Made by a program: the position numbers and the translations under genes. From positions 1 through 64,000 of the forward strand of contig NZ_JAAEHL010000009.1 in NCBI RefSeq assembly GCF_010614725.1: 64,000 nucleotides of DNA, given 5' to 3'. This document shows, in pieces, positions 25,001 through 30,241 of this stretch. The notes under the pieces were generated by a model. The model saw nothing but the letters and a program-made list of their open reading frames with translations, was not told the DNA's origin and ran no database searches. Numbering within the stretch: position 1 is the stretch's first letter; each line of letters begins with the position of its first letter. The stretch is from Flavobacterium ajazii (lineage in GTDB: Bacteria; Bacteroidota; Bacteroidia; Flavobacteriales; Flavobacteriaceae).

Positions 25001-27520
25001 ACAAACACCTCTGGAAATTGTCCATTTGTATACCCATGAACCTGCTGTTAACCCCGTAATCGTTGTTGTTGGGCTTGTCGGACTGGTTATAACAGGCCCG
25101 TCTCCTCCACTCACAAATTCCCACAACCCTGTTTCTCCCACAGCAGGAGTATTTCCGGTTACCGTTACACTATCACCACATACATTTTGATCGTTTCCGG
25201 CTTGTGCAATAGTAACATCGGGCGCAATTGTAATGGCAACTGTATCATCTGCATCTGTACATCCCACATTCGAAACTGTCCATTTAAATTCATAATCTCC
25301 ATCGCTTAAACCTGTAATAGTTGTATTATACTGACTGGGAGTTGTTATAGTAGCAGCAGCCCCCGAAGTCTGTGTCCACATACCAGTTCCGGGTGCAGGA
25401 TCATTTGCTGCTAAAGTTATTGATGTAGTTCCGGCTGCAGCACATTGGTCGGGACCTGCATCGGCGGTAGCTCCTTGCGAATTATTAGTATTTACATCAA
25501 CCATATCTGATGATGTACCGCAGCCGTTTTCAATTGTCCAGGTAAAAGTATAAACGGTATTTTGTGCTAAACCTGAAGCGATTGTATTAGGATCGTTTAC
25601 ATCGCTAAAAGTCACACCAGTATTTGGCGAAACTGTCCAGGTTCCGGTTTCACTGTTAACTACTGCATTTCCCTGCAACTGAACTGGTGTGCCATAACAA
25701 ACAGACTGGTCATTCCCGGCATTTGCAGGAGTTGGTGTTACACTGGAAACTACAACTTCAGAAATACTTTGTGTAACCTCACATGCTGAACCTCCAGAAA
25801 TAGTCCATCTAAATTCATATCGACCGTTTACTAATGACGAAACTGTTGTCGTTGGATCAGTTATATCTGAAAAAACTGCTGCTGAAGGCCCCGAAACCTG
25901 CGACCATTTTCCTCTTCCCCGGGTTGGAATATTTCCTGCCAAAACAGCTGATGTTAAATTACATGCCAAAATCTGTGTAGTTCCTGCATTAGAACCTGAT
26001 GGCTGTGCCGAAACCACTATTGCTACATCATCATAAACGGTTTCGCAATGACTTCCGGGATCTGGATTTTTTATAACTCTTACAATATAAGTACCTGAAA
26101 ATGTTAATTGATGTACAATAAAACTATTACCAGAAAAATTCACTAAAGGTGTTGGAAAGGAAGGATAAGGCGGATTCAAAATTGGATTTATAGCCGGACC
26201 ATCCACGATTTGCCAGCTCATTTGCCCGCTACCTGTCGAAGTTACCGGAATTATTGCTTCGGAAACACCACAATCAAGAGCCTGATCAGGTCCTGCTGAT
26301 ATGGATATCAAATTTTCCAAAACAACTTTATGTGTCCCCGTTGATACACAGTTTGTTGTACTATTAGTCAGAGTGTATATGAAAGTATATGTTCCTATAG
26401 TATTCATTCCTGAAACAACCGTCGATGGAGAATTCGGACTTTCGATTGTTGCAGCCGGCCCACCTGTTTGTATCCATTGTACTGATTCATTTACATACAA
26501 AGGCACTGTACCCTGTAAAACAGTAGAAGTCCTCCCGTCACAGTAATATAAATCTGCATCTCCAACATTAGTGACATCTGCGGTTGGTGGCGGAACAGTA
26601 ACAGTTACTTCATCAAAACCATTTGCACATGTGCCAGCAACTGTCCATCTAAAAACATACGTTCCTTCAACTAAACCGCTAACATTTGTATTATTATCAT
26701 TTACATCCGAAAAATTAGGAACATTTGGTCCTGAAACCACTGTCCAGACTCCTTGCTGCTCTCCAGCTGTGTTTCCTCCAAAACTTCCATTCAGATTAAC
26801 ATTTTGGGTAGCCGAATAACAATTAGAGAGTGTAATATCAGCTCCGACAGTTACAGGTTCTACCCCTCCTAAAGTTGTAATCACAATTTCATCAAAAGAT
26901 TCACAATTTGAAGCAGAATTTTCTATGGTCCATCTTAAAGTAGTAGTACCGGAAGTGGTGCCTGAAACAGTAATTGTTGTATTGGGAGAATTAGGATTAT
27001 TAATCGTGATTCCGGCATTATTTGAACCAACAACACTCCATGTTCCTGTTTCAGATGCTCCGGGTACATTTCCGTTTAAGGCATACGTCCCCTGGCAATA
27101 GGTTTGGTCTGTATCTGCATTTGAAATTGTAATAGGCAAAACAGTAATATAAACATCATCAAAAACTGTTGAGCCGTCCGCACATTGAGCTGTTAATCTA
27201 AATCCATATGTATTTCCGGGAACTGCTCCGGTCACTAAGGTCTGAACTAAAGTTGGAATAGTAATATTGACTGCGCTTCCTGAAATCTGACTCCAAACCG
27301 GATCCTGTAAATAATCAAACCCAACATCTGCATTGGCCGTACCTAATAAATAAAACTGATCCGGAGGCAAAACCAATTGACCGCCAGGACACAATGACCT
27401 GTCTACATTTGCATTAACGGTACAATTTTGTGCAAATGAATATACAGGTAATATAAAAAGTATAGATAATAAAAATTTTCTAAGAATCTGAAAATCAACA
27501 AAAGTGTAAATTAATTTCAT
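7079..27520 (-). CDS. Giant 6,813-residue repeat adhesin with type-B T9SS sorting domain
   Basis: Signal peptide 1-30. Residues about 32-1460 hold about 16 PKD/Ig-like domains with an AGPDQxxC...GxW...FRWTxSNGxC pattern. Residues about 1463-2490 hold 11 Ig-like domains with a YQWQSS...YYRVxVS core. One SprB-repeat-like domain follows (about 2495-2575). Residues about 2577-6335 hold 36 tandem domains of about 104 residues with the pattern ANDD...NGxxG...NDxLNG...VPxLN...GTYTIxYxICExLNPxNCD. Three DUF11 domains follow (about 6335-6708; NTGxxxLxNVxVxDP). The end is a gliding-type C-terminal domain (SPNGDGKNEVFKI...YDRWGVLVYDAYGYDNDA...LPDGTYFYVITY) that targets type-B T9SS export. It resembles F. 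johnsoniae SprB in size and genetic setting, but I cannot show it is the same gene. It is first in an operon with SprF-like and PorE-like genes. Likely role: gliding or attachment filament. Confidence 0.95.
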   Translation of the reverse strand: MKLIYTFVDFQILRKFLLSILFILPVYSFAQNCTVNANVDRSLCPGGQLVLPPDQFYLLGTANADVGFDYLQDPVWSQISGSAVNITIPTLVQTLVTGAVPGNTYGFRLTAQCADGSTVFDDVYITVLPITISNADTDQTYCQGTYALNGNVPGASETGTWSVVGSNNAGITINNPNSPNTTITVSGTTSGTTTLRWTIENSASNCESFDEIVITTLGGVEPVTVGADITLSNCYSATQNVNLNGSFGGNTAGEQQGVWTVVSGPNVPNFSDVNDNNTNVSGLVEGTYVFRWTVAGTCANGFDEVTVTVPPPTADVTNVGDADLYYCDGRTSTVLQGTVPLYVNESVQWIQTGGPAATIESPNSPSTVVSGMNTIGTYTFIYTLTNSTTNCVSTGTHKVVLENLISISAGPDQALDCGVSEAIIPVTSTGSGQMSWQIVDGPAINPILNPPYPSFPTPLVNFSGNSFIVHQLTFSGTYIVRVIKNPDPGSHCETVYDDVAIVVSAQPSGSNAGTTQILACNLTSAVLAGNIPTRGRGKWSQVSGPSAAVFSDITDPTTTVSSLVNGRYEFRWTISGGSACEVTQSISEVVVSSVTPTPANAGNDQSVCYGTPVQLQGNAVVNSETGTWTVSPNTGVTFSDVNDPNTIASGLAQNTVYTFTWTIENGCGTSSDMVDVNTNNSQGATADAGPDQCAAAGTTSITLAANDPAPGTGMWTQTSGAAATITTPSQYNTTITGLSDGDYEFKWTVSNVGCTDADDTVAITIAPDVTIAQAGNDQNVCGDSVTVTGNTPAVGETGLWEFVSGGDGPVITSPTSPTTTITGLTAGSWVYKWTISRGVCAASSDTVQLNINEAPSTAIAGPDQTVCDVNSVTLAATPPAVGNGRWTLISGPNSPVFSDVRSATSTLSNLITGEYNLEWTTYNGIYCPESKDQVTIKITEVAAAGSDYSTCLEGPLYLTGNDGSTGTWSYVSGGSTPPTITPTGSNSAAVTGLTPDTYVFRYTIAAEGACPETSDDISVDVNGQITTTPNAGPDQILCDVTSVFGVLGIQLSASPLDPGTTGKWTVLAGPTGGSFVNDTNPNTIFANPGYGIYVFNWTVSSGTCNSSDQVRIENAQPPSAAVAEGDNAICGSTTELTATPPTVGTGKWELVSGPTPVTFSSQIMPVTTVSGLTQTGGIYIFSWTVSNGSVCTPTTDTVQITVTADLTTPDAGPDQTICVSGSANLAANNITVGTGAWSKFSGPVGGTFSNTASPTSTFTPVLAGTYVLRWTATNLSCTFFDDMTLTVDPLPTTSNAGTPLSVCQFEAVTLNANTPTTGTGLWTQVSGPTTAVFTDAASPTTSVLGTQSGMYTFRWTISSGTCPSSSSDVTVTINELPPLADAGADQTICNTSSATLNGNDPLTATGTWTFVLNPGNTAVITNPNAFNSTVTNISVGTTRLKWTISNGSCAPYSDEVNIEKASDLITSDLTNDSTICEGGTLTLNTTPSGSLTPYSYQWQSSANGISGWSDISGQTNASYTTDSSLTSGEYYYRVNVSNSCTQITSNVAKLTIIPDPVVTSQPAGNTICSGATHTMSVVATTTNILAGTLAYQWQSSTDGSSGWANVSGGTGATTDTYTTATLTSNLYFRVRISQSGSGCETFSDPALVSVTTITAQPATPAPVCVGGTVNISIIASLNGGSGTLSYQWQSDSGSGFVDETNPTATTANFTSDVLTADTNFRCVVTSSETNCTLTSNSVTADVVSDPVITVEPTGGIICTGGTYNLSVTATGGTPGLDYQWYSSSDNISFTLLSGANSSTYTTPVLTNDTYYRVEVSATGNGCGLATSASVLTDVIPDPLITQQPVGNTICSGGTHTMNVVASGDVSGGALAYQWESSTDGSSGWANVSGGTGATTDTYTTTALTSNLYYRVRITQALNGCETYSDAVPVFVTTITAQPVTPADICVGGVVSLSISASLNGGAGVLSYQWQSDSGSGFTDETNPTATTANFTSDALTVNTNFRVIVTSSATSCTLTSNEVTATVVPDPTINTQPLGGTICTGGDFTLSVQASNGTPSLTYQWQSSTTSGAGFTDISGATNSTLDITNLTQTTYYQVLVSASGNGCTTITSAEVEVTVIPDPIITTQPVGNTTICKNGTATLSVAASGGSGSFSYQWQSAPTLGGTYADISGATSDTYTTSNLSATSYFRVVIANSGSGCDDIISNIATVYIGDINVQPVAPDPICSGGTATVSLTASANGGTATFAYQWESSTDGVNGWTAIGSANSDSYTTPALTATTYYRAIVTSLTPTCSLTSDVVAVTVIPDPSITTQPADGSVCQGGTYDLSVIASNGTPSLTYQWQSASTLGGTYTDISGAVSANYTTPALTATTYYRVQVSASGNGCTTVISDPATVTVVDDPIIATQPQDGAICVGNNYAFSVAASGDSSLGAVQYQWQTATVITGLFANVTDGTGGTTANYTTPVFNTTTTRYYRVVISQGTSGCETLSNTVTLTISAQPAKPVGTVTQQPDCSIATGTIIITSPAEGTGFEYSINGGTSYQASSTFSGLTDGVKTITVRKIGASTCVSQGTNFTVNKRICANPEVYASINGATGGNTTTVLGSDTLNGNPASLLTVNITVNFASSPQINLNPATGLITIAPGTPAGTYTVNYTICEKANLSNCSSTTETVQVTQSLIDAVADVVTPNVNGFIGRPLAINALTNDKLNGNAVLASQVTITVVTPAVSIGSAPVPTLNTTTGTVSVPAGTPESTYTIEYQICEKLNPANCDIATIVIPVVAPNIDAVDDSASPVSGVDGNPNVMTVLSNDSLNGATFTISQINLTQIAGATPKTPGALVPVLDVANGIVSVPAGTPSGTYSINYQICEKLNPSNCDNAFATVTVIAAPLIANDDNAGPINGYVGNSNVGNAYYSNDTFNGKVVDLAFVTPTILNTAVPVTPGALVPVLDVNTGIVSVPAGTPADDYSIEYLLTENLNPDNQDVALITIRVAPAPIIADDDVSSSINGKTGALSALNAYSNDSLNGASLILSEITRTVVTPASPILGGPVPALNTVTGNVSVPANTPAGVYTITYKICENLNPDNCDQATITVNVTGASIVANDDTISGINGYTGSANALDVIPNDTLNGTLVTLSEINMTVVTPAVSINGGAVPTLNTTTGLISIPTGTTAGNYTIVYRICEKLNPTNCDTATASITVNPPIIDAVNDAVTNVNGLLGQANAVAALANDTLNGTLVNPSEITLSVVVPAVSLGGNVPILNITTGQVNVPPGTTEGTYTIVYRICENLNSGNCDIATIKVGVGASTIVANNDEATNINGYVGANAVVNALTNDEITGFPASLTTVNLTVITSATAIGTGNIPELDIATGLVNVPAGTSAGTYSIVYQICEKLNPTVCDQATISITVVAPVIVANDDTISGIDGYTGQSNILSALTNDTLNNSAVNISEIQTQVITPANSINEGAVPFLDTVTGQVNVPAGTSAGNYFIDYRICEILNLANCNDARITISVGATSIVANDDTVNNINGFTGADDVLDVMTNDLLNGQPAVLSETVISIVQPAVSINGGLVPTLNTATGKVTVSAGTPAGVYTIDYQLCEQLNSANCDNATITITVDAPAIVANDDLVTNINGMTGANNVLDVLPNDTLNGQPVQLFNVNLSIVQPATPISGGLVPVLNTNTGRINVPAGTPAGSYLIEYSICDKLNPANCDNANVAITVIAPIITANDDSVLNVNGYTGASNVINAINNDLLNALPAKALDVQISILTSPIPINGGPVPVLNTLTGNLDVPAQTPAGTYEIGYQICDKLNPSNCDNAKITITVAAPVIDAVNDSVTGINGYAGASNILNAGQNDMLNGTNVVAAEVNMSIVTPAVSLGGAVPVLDTATGFVSVPAGTTAGTYTIVYRICETLNASNCDDATITITVNPAVVEAQDDFVSNINGLTGASNVINAINNDNLNGSPVQLAEIQITEVTPATSLGGPVPVLDTATGQVNVPANTPVGSYTITYRICEILNSANCDDAIITIDVTAAQIVANDDTVSGIDGFTGASDVLDAITNDTLNGTAVSLSDITISVLNPAVPISGGQIPYLDIATGMVSVPAGTTAGGYTIVYQICENLNSANCDSASIKVNVGASTIIANNDAVGGINGYIGAVDALDVIANDEVGGFPAELKDISISVVMPAVSVGGVPVPVLNTTTGLISIPAGTPAKKYFITYRICEILNSASCDIATAVIDVLPPPIVANDDNRILPVNGKTGLANVLNAFDNDALNGAGLILSEVNVSIINSPSPIPGVGIPAFDSTTGIVSVPAGTPAGLYTFRYQICEKLNPSNCDDALITVRVMAAPIEANDNLVTGINGFTGAANVVNVITNDNLNLSPVVLGDITISVVQPAIAINGGQIPVLDSAKGQVSVPAGTAKGVYTIEYQICEKLNPANCDTAIAYISVTSPAIVANNDAITGVNGFVGANNVLNAITNDRLNGAVINLSQITINVTQTATAINGGQVPVLNTTTGLVSVPAGTSAGNYLINYQICEVLNPANCDNASIAVIVVPPVIDAVNDTPAIVNGTNNNPNIINVLSNDRLHASTVSISQINLSLINPAIPLTAGALVPTLDLSSGSVSVPAGTPAGAYTIEYQICEKQNPANCDIATVLVQVAAAPIIANDDFLGPINGYEGNLNVANAFLRNDTFNGATVTNALVKAVIINPASPRFPGANVPLLDAATGIVSVPAGTPVGTYTIGYQLCERLNPTNCYNAIVRIQVTAAPIEANDEMVTGIDGYSGNTSVINAYANDTFNGVALVLSKIETTIIKPALSATDSPVPVFNPNTGNVSVPANTPAGAYTIVYEICEKLNPTNCDQATILVQVSLPVIDAVDDVSASVNGKTGTANALNAYTNDTLKGSALVLSQITRTIVSGAVPISGGPVPSLNLATGIVSVPANTPAATYIITYKICETLNPANCDQATITIPVIVSAIVANDDAVSGINGYVGGVDVLDAIGNDTLNGNPALLAEINTTVTSFATPINGGLVPILNTTTGLVSIPAGTTAGVYSIGYRICEKLNPTNCDDGVITVTVEAPVIVANDDILTNVNGYVATPNAIDVLLNDRLNGAVTDLTKVDITVDTPASPINAGPVPVLQPLTGIVSIPAGTPAGTYTIEYHICEEINPLNCDNAVATIIVVGATIDAVDDSVSNINGFTGAVNVVNALTNDILNGVAVISSQVTIGNIVPAISINGGAILVLDAATGNVSVPAGTAEGAYTIGYRLSENLNLTNFDTAVITINVIAPGIIANNDSASNINGFVGASNVVNAITNDRLNGLDIDLAAIDITSISTATPVDYVAGNPVPVLNETNGSVDVSAGTSEGTYTIHYRICEKLNPSNCSEADIVITVLATGIVANDDFAQDINGYRGGNNVVNALTNDQLNGVSVSLLQVNIRHIGTIVPLTSINGNIPVLNTITGNVDVPLLTSSGTYIIQYEICEKLNPANCSTASIYVVVDQPQIVAEDDTITNIDGYLGAPNVLNAMTSNDRYDGSPLSDLDLVLRTVISPATPINGGFVPFLIPATGLVSIPERTPAGVYQIRYALCDRLNPLNCDEAVITILVIEPPIIANDDFVDNINGNTGVNNVLNAYDNDILDGNPVNFSNFSGTLLTPATSINGAPVPVLNVLTGNVDVPPGTHAGDYFIGYKICGKLNPLNCDEAVIRIRVVPAAIDAVDDNASGINGFTGTTNALNALDNDTLNGILVNPADVLITNVLPATPINGGTVPVLDAATGIVNVPAGTTAGIYTITYTLREATTLLNSDTAIITIVVDTPAIEANDDTLTNINGYVATNNALDVLTNDTLNGALTTLNNVTVSVDVPAAPINGGPVPVLEPLTGKVSILAGTPAGNYEIKYHICEKLNPANCNDATVYITVISPLILAVDDNAANINGYTGAANVVNAITNDLLNGAAAQLSQINISSITTTTPANYVSGNPVPVLNITNGRVDVPAGTSGGTYTIHYSICEKLNPANCSEADIVIQVNAAQIVANNDIDLNVNGYTGSVNALNVLSNDSFDDSSITSKKAKVAINISQITITVLDPADPVNGSPNVPVLDVATGIVSVPPQTPAGIYRIQYRITENLNPSNFDDAMVFITVTATAIEANNDTVLNINGFEGQANVINAITNDNLNGVAAQLAEITMNVVTPATPINAGPVPTLNTVNGSVSVPAGTPSGTYTIRYEICEILNPTNCSQADIIVTVVSGSIIANDDSATGINGLDGAVNVANVLTNDLLDNATPALSQITISVLSPADAISGGAVPVLNTATGLVNVPAGTSSGIYTIVYQICENLNATNCDQAVIKITVVQLSVTLIKQGVFSDTNGDGYAQPGELIRYSFRITNTGTINLNNVTVTDPKATISGSPITLAVGQVNVTAYTGTYILTQADINLGFVVNQALVTAQPVTGSTIQDLSDSNDPTLIGDNDPTVTPVTQFKELTLIKGGQLTGSGGVGSVINYNFTVRNTGNVILTNVEITDPMLSSSSITVTPSTLAPGATGTATASYTVTVADVANGEVINTALAIGDDPQGDPVTDVSDSTDPTLPGDDDPTVIDLTLQPSIAVIKTALFNDENKNGYAEIGETVTYSFTVTNTGNVVLVNVVVKDPKPGMKITGGPIILKQGETNTTAFTGTYVLTAADIELGKVENQAVAESVSPDGVMATDLSDDNSNLEDDPTVLPLNACLVTIHNAVSPNGDGKNEVFKIDGIECYPNAYVQIYDRWGVLVYDAYGYDNDAVAFRGISEGRATVAKQKGLPDGTYFYVITYTTYLNEPVSKTGYLYLSGNN
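8515..19790 (-). repeat. 36 tandem ~104-codon domains in the giant adhesin
   Basis: Reading the translation, 36 units can be counted, each opening with a variant of IVANDD or IDAVND and ending with ICExLNPxNCDxA. The domains resemble the Ig/cadherin-like 'ANDD...VLxNDxLNG' tandem domains of large bacterial surface proteins. Similarity between some non-adjacent units is higher than between neighbours, for example units 27 and 33, which share a P..YVxGNPVPVLN insert. This points to block duplications. Nearly all units carry one CX7C cysteine pair. Region boundaries are approximate. Confidence 0.9.
20040..23130 (-). repeat. 11 Ig-like domains with YQWQSS core
   Basis: Eleven units of about 90 codons share ITxQPxGxTICxGG...YQWQSS...ADISGAT...TYYRVxVSxSGxGC. 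A three-domain block is duplicated: domains 2-4 match domains 5-7 closely in protein and in DNA (compare 22660-22850 with 21820-22010). Boundaries are approximate. Confidence 0.85.
23130..27430 (-). repeat. ~16 PKD/Ig-like domains at the adhesin N-terminus
   Basis: Units of about 85-95 codons carry AGPDQTxC near the start, a GTGxWxxxSGP strand, and FRWTxSNGxC near the end. They are more diverged from each other than the 36-unit array, which suggests an older expansion. Confidence 0.85.
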
Positions 27521-27630
27521 ATACTTTTTGTTTTAAAATTTTAATAAAGAATACTACTTAATTACATAATCAAAGAGAAGTATAAATAAAGAAGTGGCTT
27601 TTAAAACAAAACAGAAGGCATAAAGTGGCT

Positions 27631-27797
27631 TTGATAAAAAAGTAAGAGAAGTAATAAAAATCTAAAAGTAAGGCTTAATAAAGTGTGAAAAGAATCTTAA
27701 AACAAAAATGCGTTTCATATTATAAAATGAAACCGAATTTTATAGTATTTAAACAATATGCCTGTTTTTATATCTATTTTTGAATAGCAATGCTGTT
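27631..27797. repeat. Duplicated noncoding element, copy 1
   Basis: This about 165-bp stretch matches 47353-47521 along nearly its whole length, including the shared string AACAATATGCCTGTTTTTAT. It contains a 22-bp palindrome at 27712-27733 and a TATTTTTG box at 27775-27782. It lies between the divergent giant adhesin and DUF4239 genes and fills most of that 337-bp gap. The TATTTTTG box is well placed to act as the DUF4239 promoter, but the same box in copy 2 faces no gene on that strand. Confidence 0.8.
27712..27733. repeat. 22-bp palindrome GTTTCAT-N8-ATGAAAC (copy 1)
   Basis: Perfect 7-bp arms around ATTATAAA. Related copies occur at 30242-30263 (GTTCCAT/ATGGAAC, same 8-bp spacer) and 47434-47455 (GTTTCAA/ATGAAAC). 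It could be a regulator operator or an RNA hairpin. Confidence 0.75.
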
Positions 27798-27857
27798 TTT
27801 TCTTTTACTATTTGAAACAAAAAATAACTCCATGTCGAAATAAAAAATCAATTAATT

Positions 27858-28637
27858 ATGAATAAATATTCACTAATTCAGACTGAAGCCTGGGTAATTG
27901 CCCTGCTACTTTTTACATTAATGGTAATTTCTAGTTTTATAGGGAAAAAAACAGGAAGTTATATTCGGAGTAAAAAACCATCCAAAGAAAAATCTACTGA
28001 AACTTCAGCACTTATTGCACTACTTTTTTTCTTATTAGCCTTTACATTTGGCATGAGTGGTGATCGTTACGATTCACGAAGAAAAATCGTTGTGGAAGAA
28101 GCAAATGACATTGGTACTGCCATATTGCGAAGTGATTTGTATCCGGATTCAATACGAACATTATTCCGCAAAGATTTTAAAGAGTATGTAGAAGTTCGAA
28201 TATCCTATTACGAAACAGGTCCTGATTTAAAAGGAATTTTAAAAGCCGACAGCCTGTCTCAGGTCATATCAGCAAAATTATGGAAACGGGCAGCCAATCT
28301 TTCGAAAGATCCTGATAACCTGGCTGCAACCCAGCAAATGATTCCTGCGCTAAATACCATGATTGATGTAACCACATCCCGTCTTTCAGGAGAGAAGGCA
28401 AAAGTTCCGCAAAGCATTCTGGTCATGTTGTTTTTTCTGTCCATTATAATTGCCTTTTACAGTGGGTATTCTGAAGGGCGTAATGGTAAAATTGACTGGT
28501 TAGTGCAGATTGGATTTTGTCTGTTAGTTTCTTTGGTTGTTTTATTTACACTGGATTTAGACAGACCACGAAGAGGATTTGTAAATCTGGATGTTCCAAA
28601 TCAGACTATAATAGATTTAAGGAAAAACTTTGAGTAA
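27858..28637 (+). CDS. Bestrophin-like DUF4239 membrane protein
   Basis: 259 residues. Two transmembrane segments lie at about 12-30 and 50-66, then a soluble loop, then two more at about 186-203 and 214-231. The segment TFGMSGDRYDSRRKIVVEEANDIGTA, seen at about 64-88, and the late motif LDLDRPRRGFV are hallmarks of DUF4239, a family distantly compared with bestrophin channels. The function is unproven; an ion channel or transporter is only a guess. A TATTTTTG box at 27775-27782 may drive it. It converges with the DUF502-like gene. Confidence 0.85.
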   Translation: MNKYSLIQTEAWVIALLLFTLMVISSFIGKKTGSYIRSKKPSKEKSTETSALIALLFFLLAFTFGMSGDRYDSRRKIVVEEANDIGTAILRSDLYPDSIRTLFRKDFKEYVEVRISYYETGPDLKGILKADSLSQVISAKLWKRAANLSKDPDNLAATQQMIPALNTMIDVTTSRLSGEKAKVPQSILVMLFFLSIIIAFYSGYSEGRNGKIDWLVQIGFCLLVSLVVLFTLDLDRPRRGFVNLDVPNQTIIDLRKNFE

Positions 28638-28670
28638 TAATCTCAAAAACCATTGTTGGTGGATTTTTCA

Positions 28671-29258
28671 TTAATTAAAATCTAAAATTCCTTTGCCGCA
28701 TGACTTTAATGATGCATTAAAATCTTCTACTGAAGTATGCGGCAGCCTTTTTATAAGATCTGAATTTACTATATAAATTTGTCCATGATCTGAAAAAGGT
28801 ACAGTTGGAACAAAAACAACGGCTTTTTCCTGATCTGACTCCTCTTTCAAAAGCGCAGGCTGCCAGTACTCTCCGAATTTTAGCAATATTGGAAGATCAG
28901 TATTGCTTTTTTTTACTTTGGCATTTAATTTCTCTTCCGCTATCTTTTTATTTTTCTCATAACCCGGCAGAAAAATCATTAATTGATTGTCAATCCAGCT
29001 GGTAAACTTTTTCAAAAAAGCCAGCCGCATTAAATAACCACTGAAATAGAACAATACCACTAAAAAGAAACCGCCCACAATATCTCTTGCAGCAATACCT
29101 AATATATCATCCAGCCGCAGAAAATGAGCCGCTTTTTCTCCATAAGTCTGGAAGAATGACCAGATTTTCTGCATTATAACAAAAAAAACAATTAAAGGAA
29201 GCAGTACCAGCGCTCCGGAGATAAAATTTCGCTCAGCCTGTTTAAAGAATTTTTTCAT
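28671..29258 (-). CDS. DUF502-like membrane protein
   Basis: 195 residues with hydrophobic segments at about 14-31 (SGALVLLPLIVFFVIM) and 57-77 (VGGFFLVVLFYFSGYLMRL). A soluble C-terminal half has strand-like stretches (KAVVFVPTVPFSDHGQIYIV). The N-terminal 'GALVLLPL' segment and later VPTVPFSDxGxIYIV match the usual plan of DUF502 proteins, whose function is unknown. Together with the DUF4239 gene it forms a block that is present between the two arms of the copy-1 repeat module and absent from copy 2. The family call is moderately sure. Confidence 0.7.
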   Translation of the reverse strand: MKKFFKQAERNFISGALVLLPLIVFFVIMQKIWSFFQTYGEKAAHFLRLDDILGIAARDIVGGFFLVVLFYFSGYLMRLAFLKKFTSWIDNQLMIFLPGYEKNKKIAEEKLNAKVKKSNTDLPILLKFGEYWQPALLKEESDQEKAVVFVPTVPFSDHGQIYIVNSDLIKRLPHTSVEDFNASLKSCGKGILDFN

Positions 29259-29358
29259 AATATTGATAAATTAAGATTAAAAAGCTTTTATTTCAATTTT
29301 AATCAGATATAATCAGGATTAAAAACGTATTAGTTTAAAAGCAGCGAAAAGTGTAACA

Positions 29359-29598
29359 CTAAATATTCTTAAGAATATAAAATAAAATCTCCTCTTCTAA
29401 TTCCTGTGATAAGTTTTCGTTTTCCAGCTGCTGGTATAGATATTTATCGCTTTTTTGCTTATTTCTTTCTGCCTTCATTTTACTTACGCAATATTGATCA
29501 CAGATCATTTTAAACCTGTCATCAATTAGATACATTATTTTTATAGACTCCATATACTGTTTTAGTTTTGAACTATGTAATTCTTTAGGTAGAGACAT
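29359..29598 (-). CDS. 79-residue orphan protein, copy 1
   Basis: A small charged helical protein (MSLPKELHSSKLKQYMESIK...) with no signal or membrane segment and two cysteines spaced CDQYC. A second gene at 47544-47783 encodes a near-identical protein (only about six differences), which supports real coding. About 60 bp upstream and the 3' flank are also conserved between the copies. I do not recognise a family. The gene lies next to recombinase and sulfatase remnants, so it may have spread with mobile DNA. Confidence 0.8.
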   Translation of the reverse strand: MSLPKELHSSKLKQYMESIKIMYLIDDRFKMICDQYCVSKMKAERNKQKSDKYLYQQLENENLSQELEEEILFYILKNI

Positions 29599-29801
29599 AT
29601 TTAGATTTTAGTTAAGTATGATTAATGACTACGGCCGTGATGATTCAATTATATCATTAATTATTCAATATTAAACTACTGTTTATCAAAATATTTTATT
29701 TTCTAAAATATCTTTTCATTGCAAATAGTCAACTTAATACACTATAGTAAAAAAAGGTGAAACTATATATTTCAGCTTTTCAGCCTTAGAGTTTGTATTT
29801 C

Positions 29802-30188
29802 TTAATATTTTACATCTTCAGGTAGTTTCATATCTTTTTCTTCAAGCATTTTTTTAGCTTCCTGGATATTTCTAAATCTGGCAATACTTTCATTACCCAT
29901 ATAAGTTTCGCCTTGCAATTGTCTAGGAGGGCATTGAATGTAGGTTTTTATCAAATCCTGAATTGCTTTATTGAAGACCGGGAACGTCCATGTTTTCTCT
30001 GTAAAACTATTCATAAATAAATCATAACGCTCCTGTGGATCCTGCCATAAGTCATAAATAGCCGGAACAGTTGCAACATACGTTTCATCTCCTCTCCAGC
30101 CTAATTGCTGTCCTAGTGCGTCGCTTCCTGCTTGGGCTCCATTATCCCCTAGTTTCTTTAGATACTCTAAACGGGGTATAACCAGCAT
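29802..30188 (-). pseudogene. Arylsulfatase C-terminal remnant
   Basis: An open frame of 128 residues resembles only the C-terminal end of arylsulfatases: VPAIYDLWQDPQERYDLF, KTWTFPVFNKAIQDLIKTY, then CPPRQLQ. The N-terminal catalytic domain with the C/S-x-P-x-R sulfatase signature is absent, and upstream DNA (30189-30400) shows no continuation. The ATG at 30188 therefore need not be a true start. A shorter, more decayed relic of the same 3' region lies at 59641-59742. The product cannot be an active sulfatase. It could be translated as an orphan domain, but decay is the simpler reading. Confidence 0.75.
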
Positions 30189-30241
30189 TTTTTACTACTA
30201 TCAAATTTAGAAAAGAGAATCAGGCAGTTATAAAAAAACAC

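Noticed and set aside
8601..26819. Many plus-strand frames of 60-175 codons opposite the giant adhesin
   Set aside because: They mirror the repeat pattern of the opposite strand (recurring VPAGT, NTGT strings) and have no start signals or independent features.
7079..27520. CRISPR-like regular spacing of repeats
   Set aside because: The repeats are about 300 bp, in frame and coding. No short direct repeats with unique spacers exist anywhere in the window.
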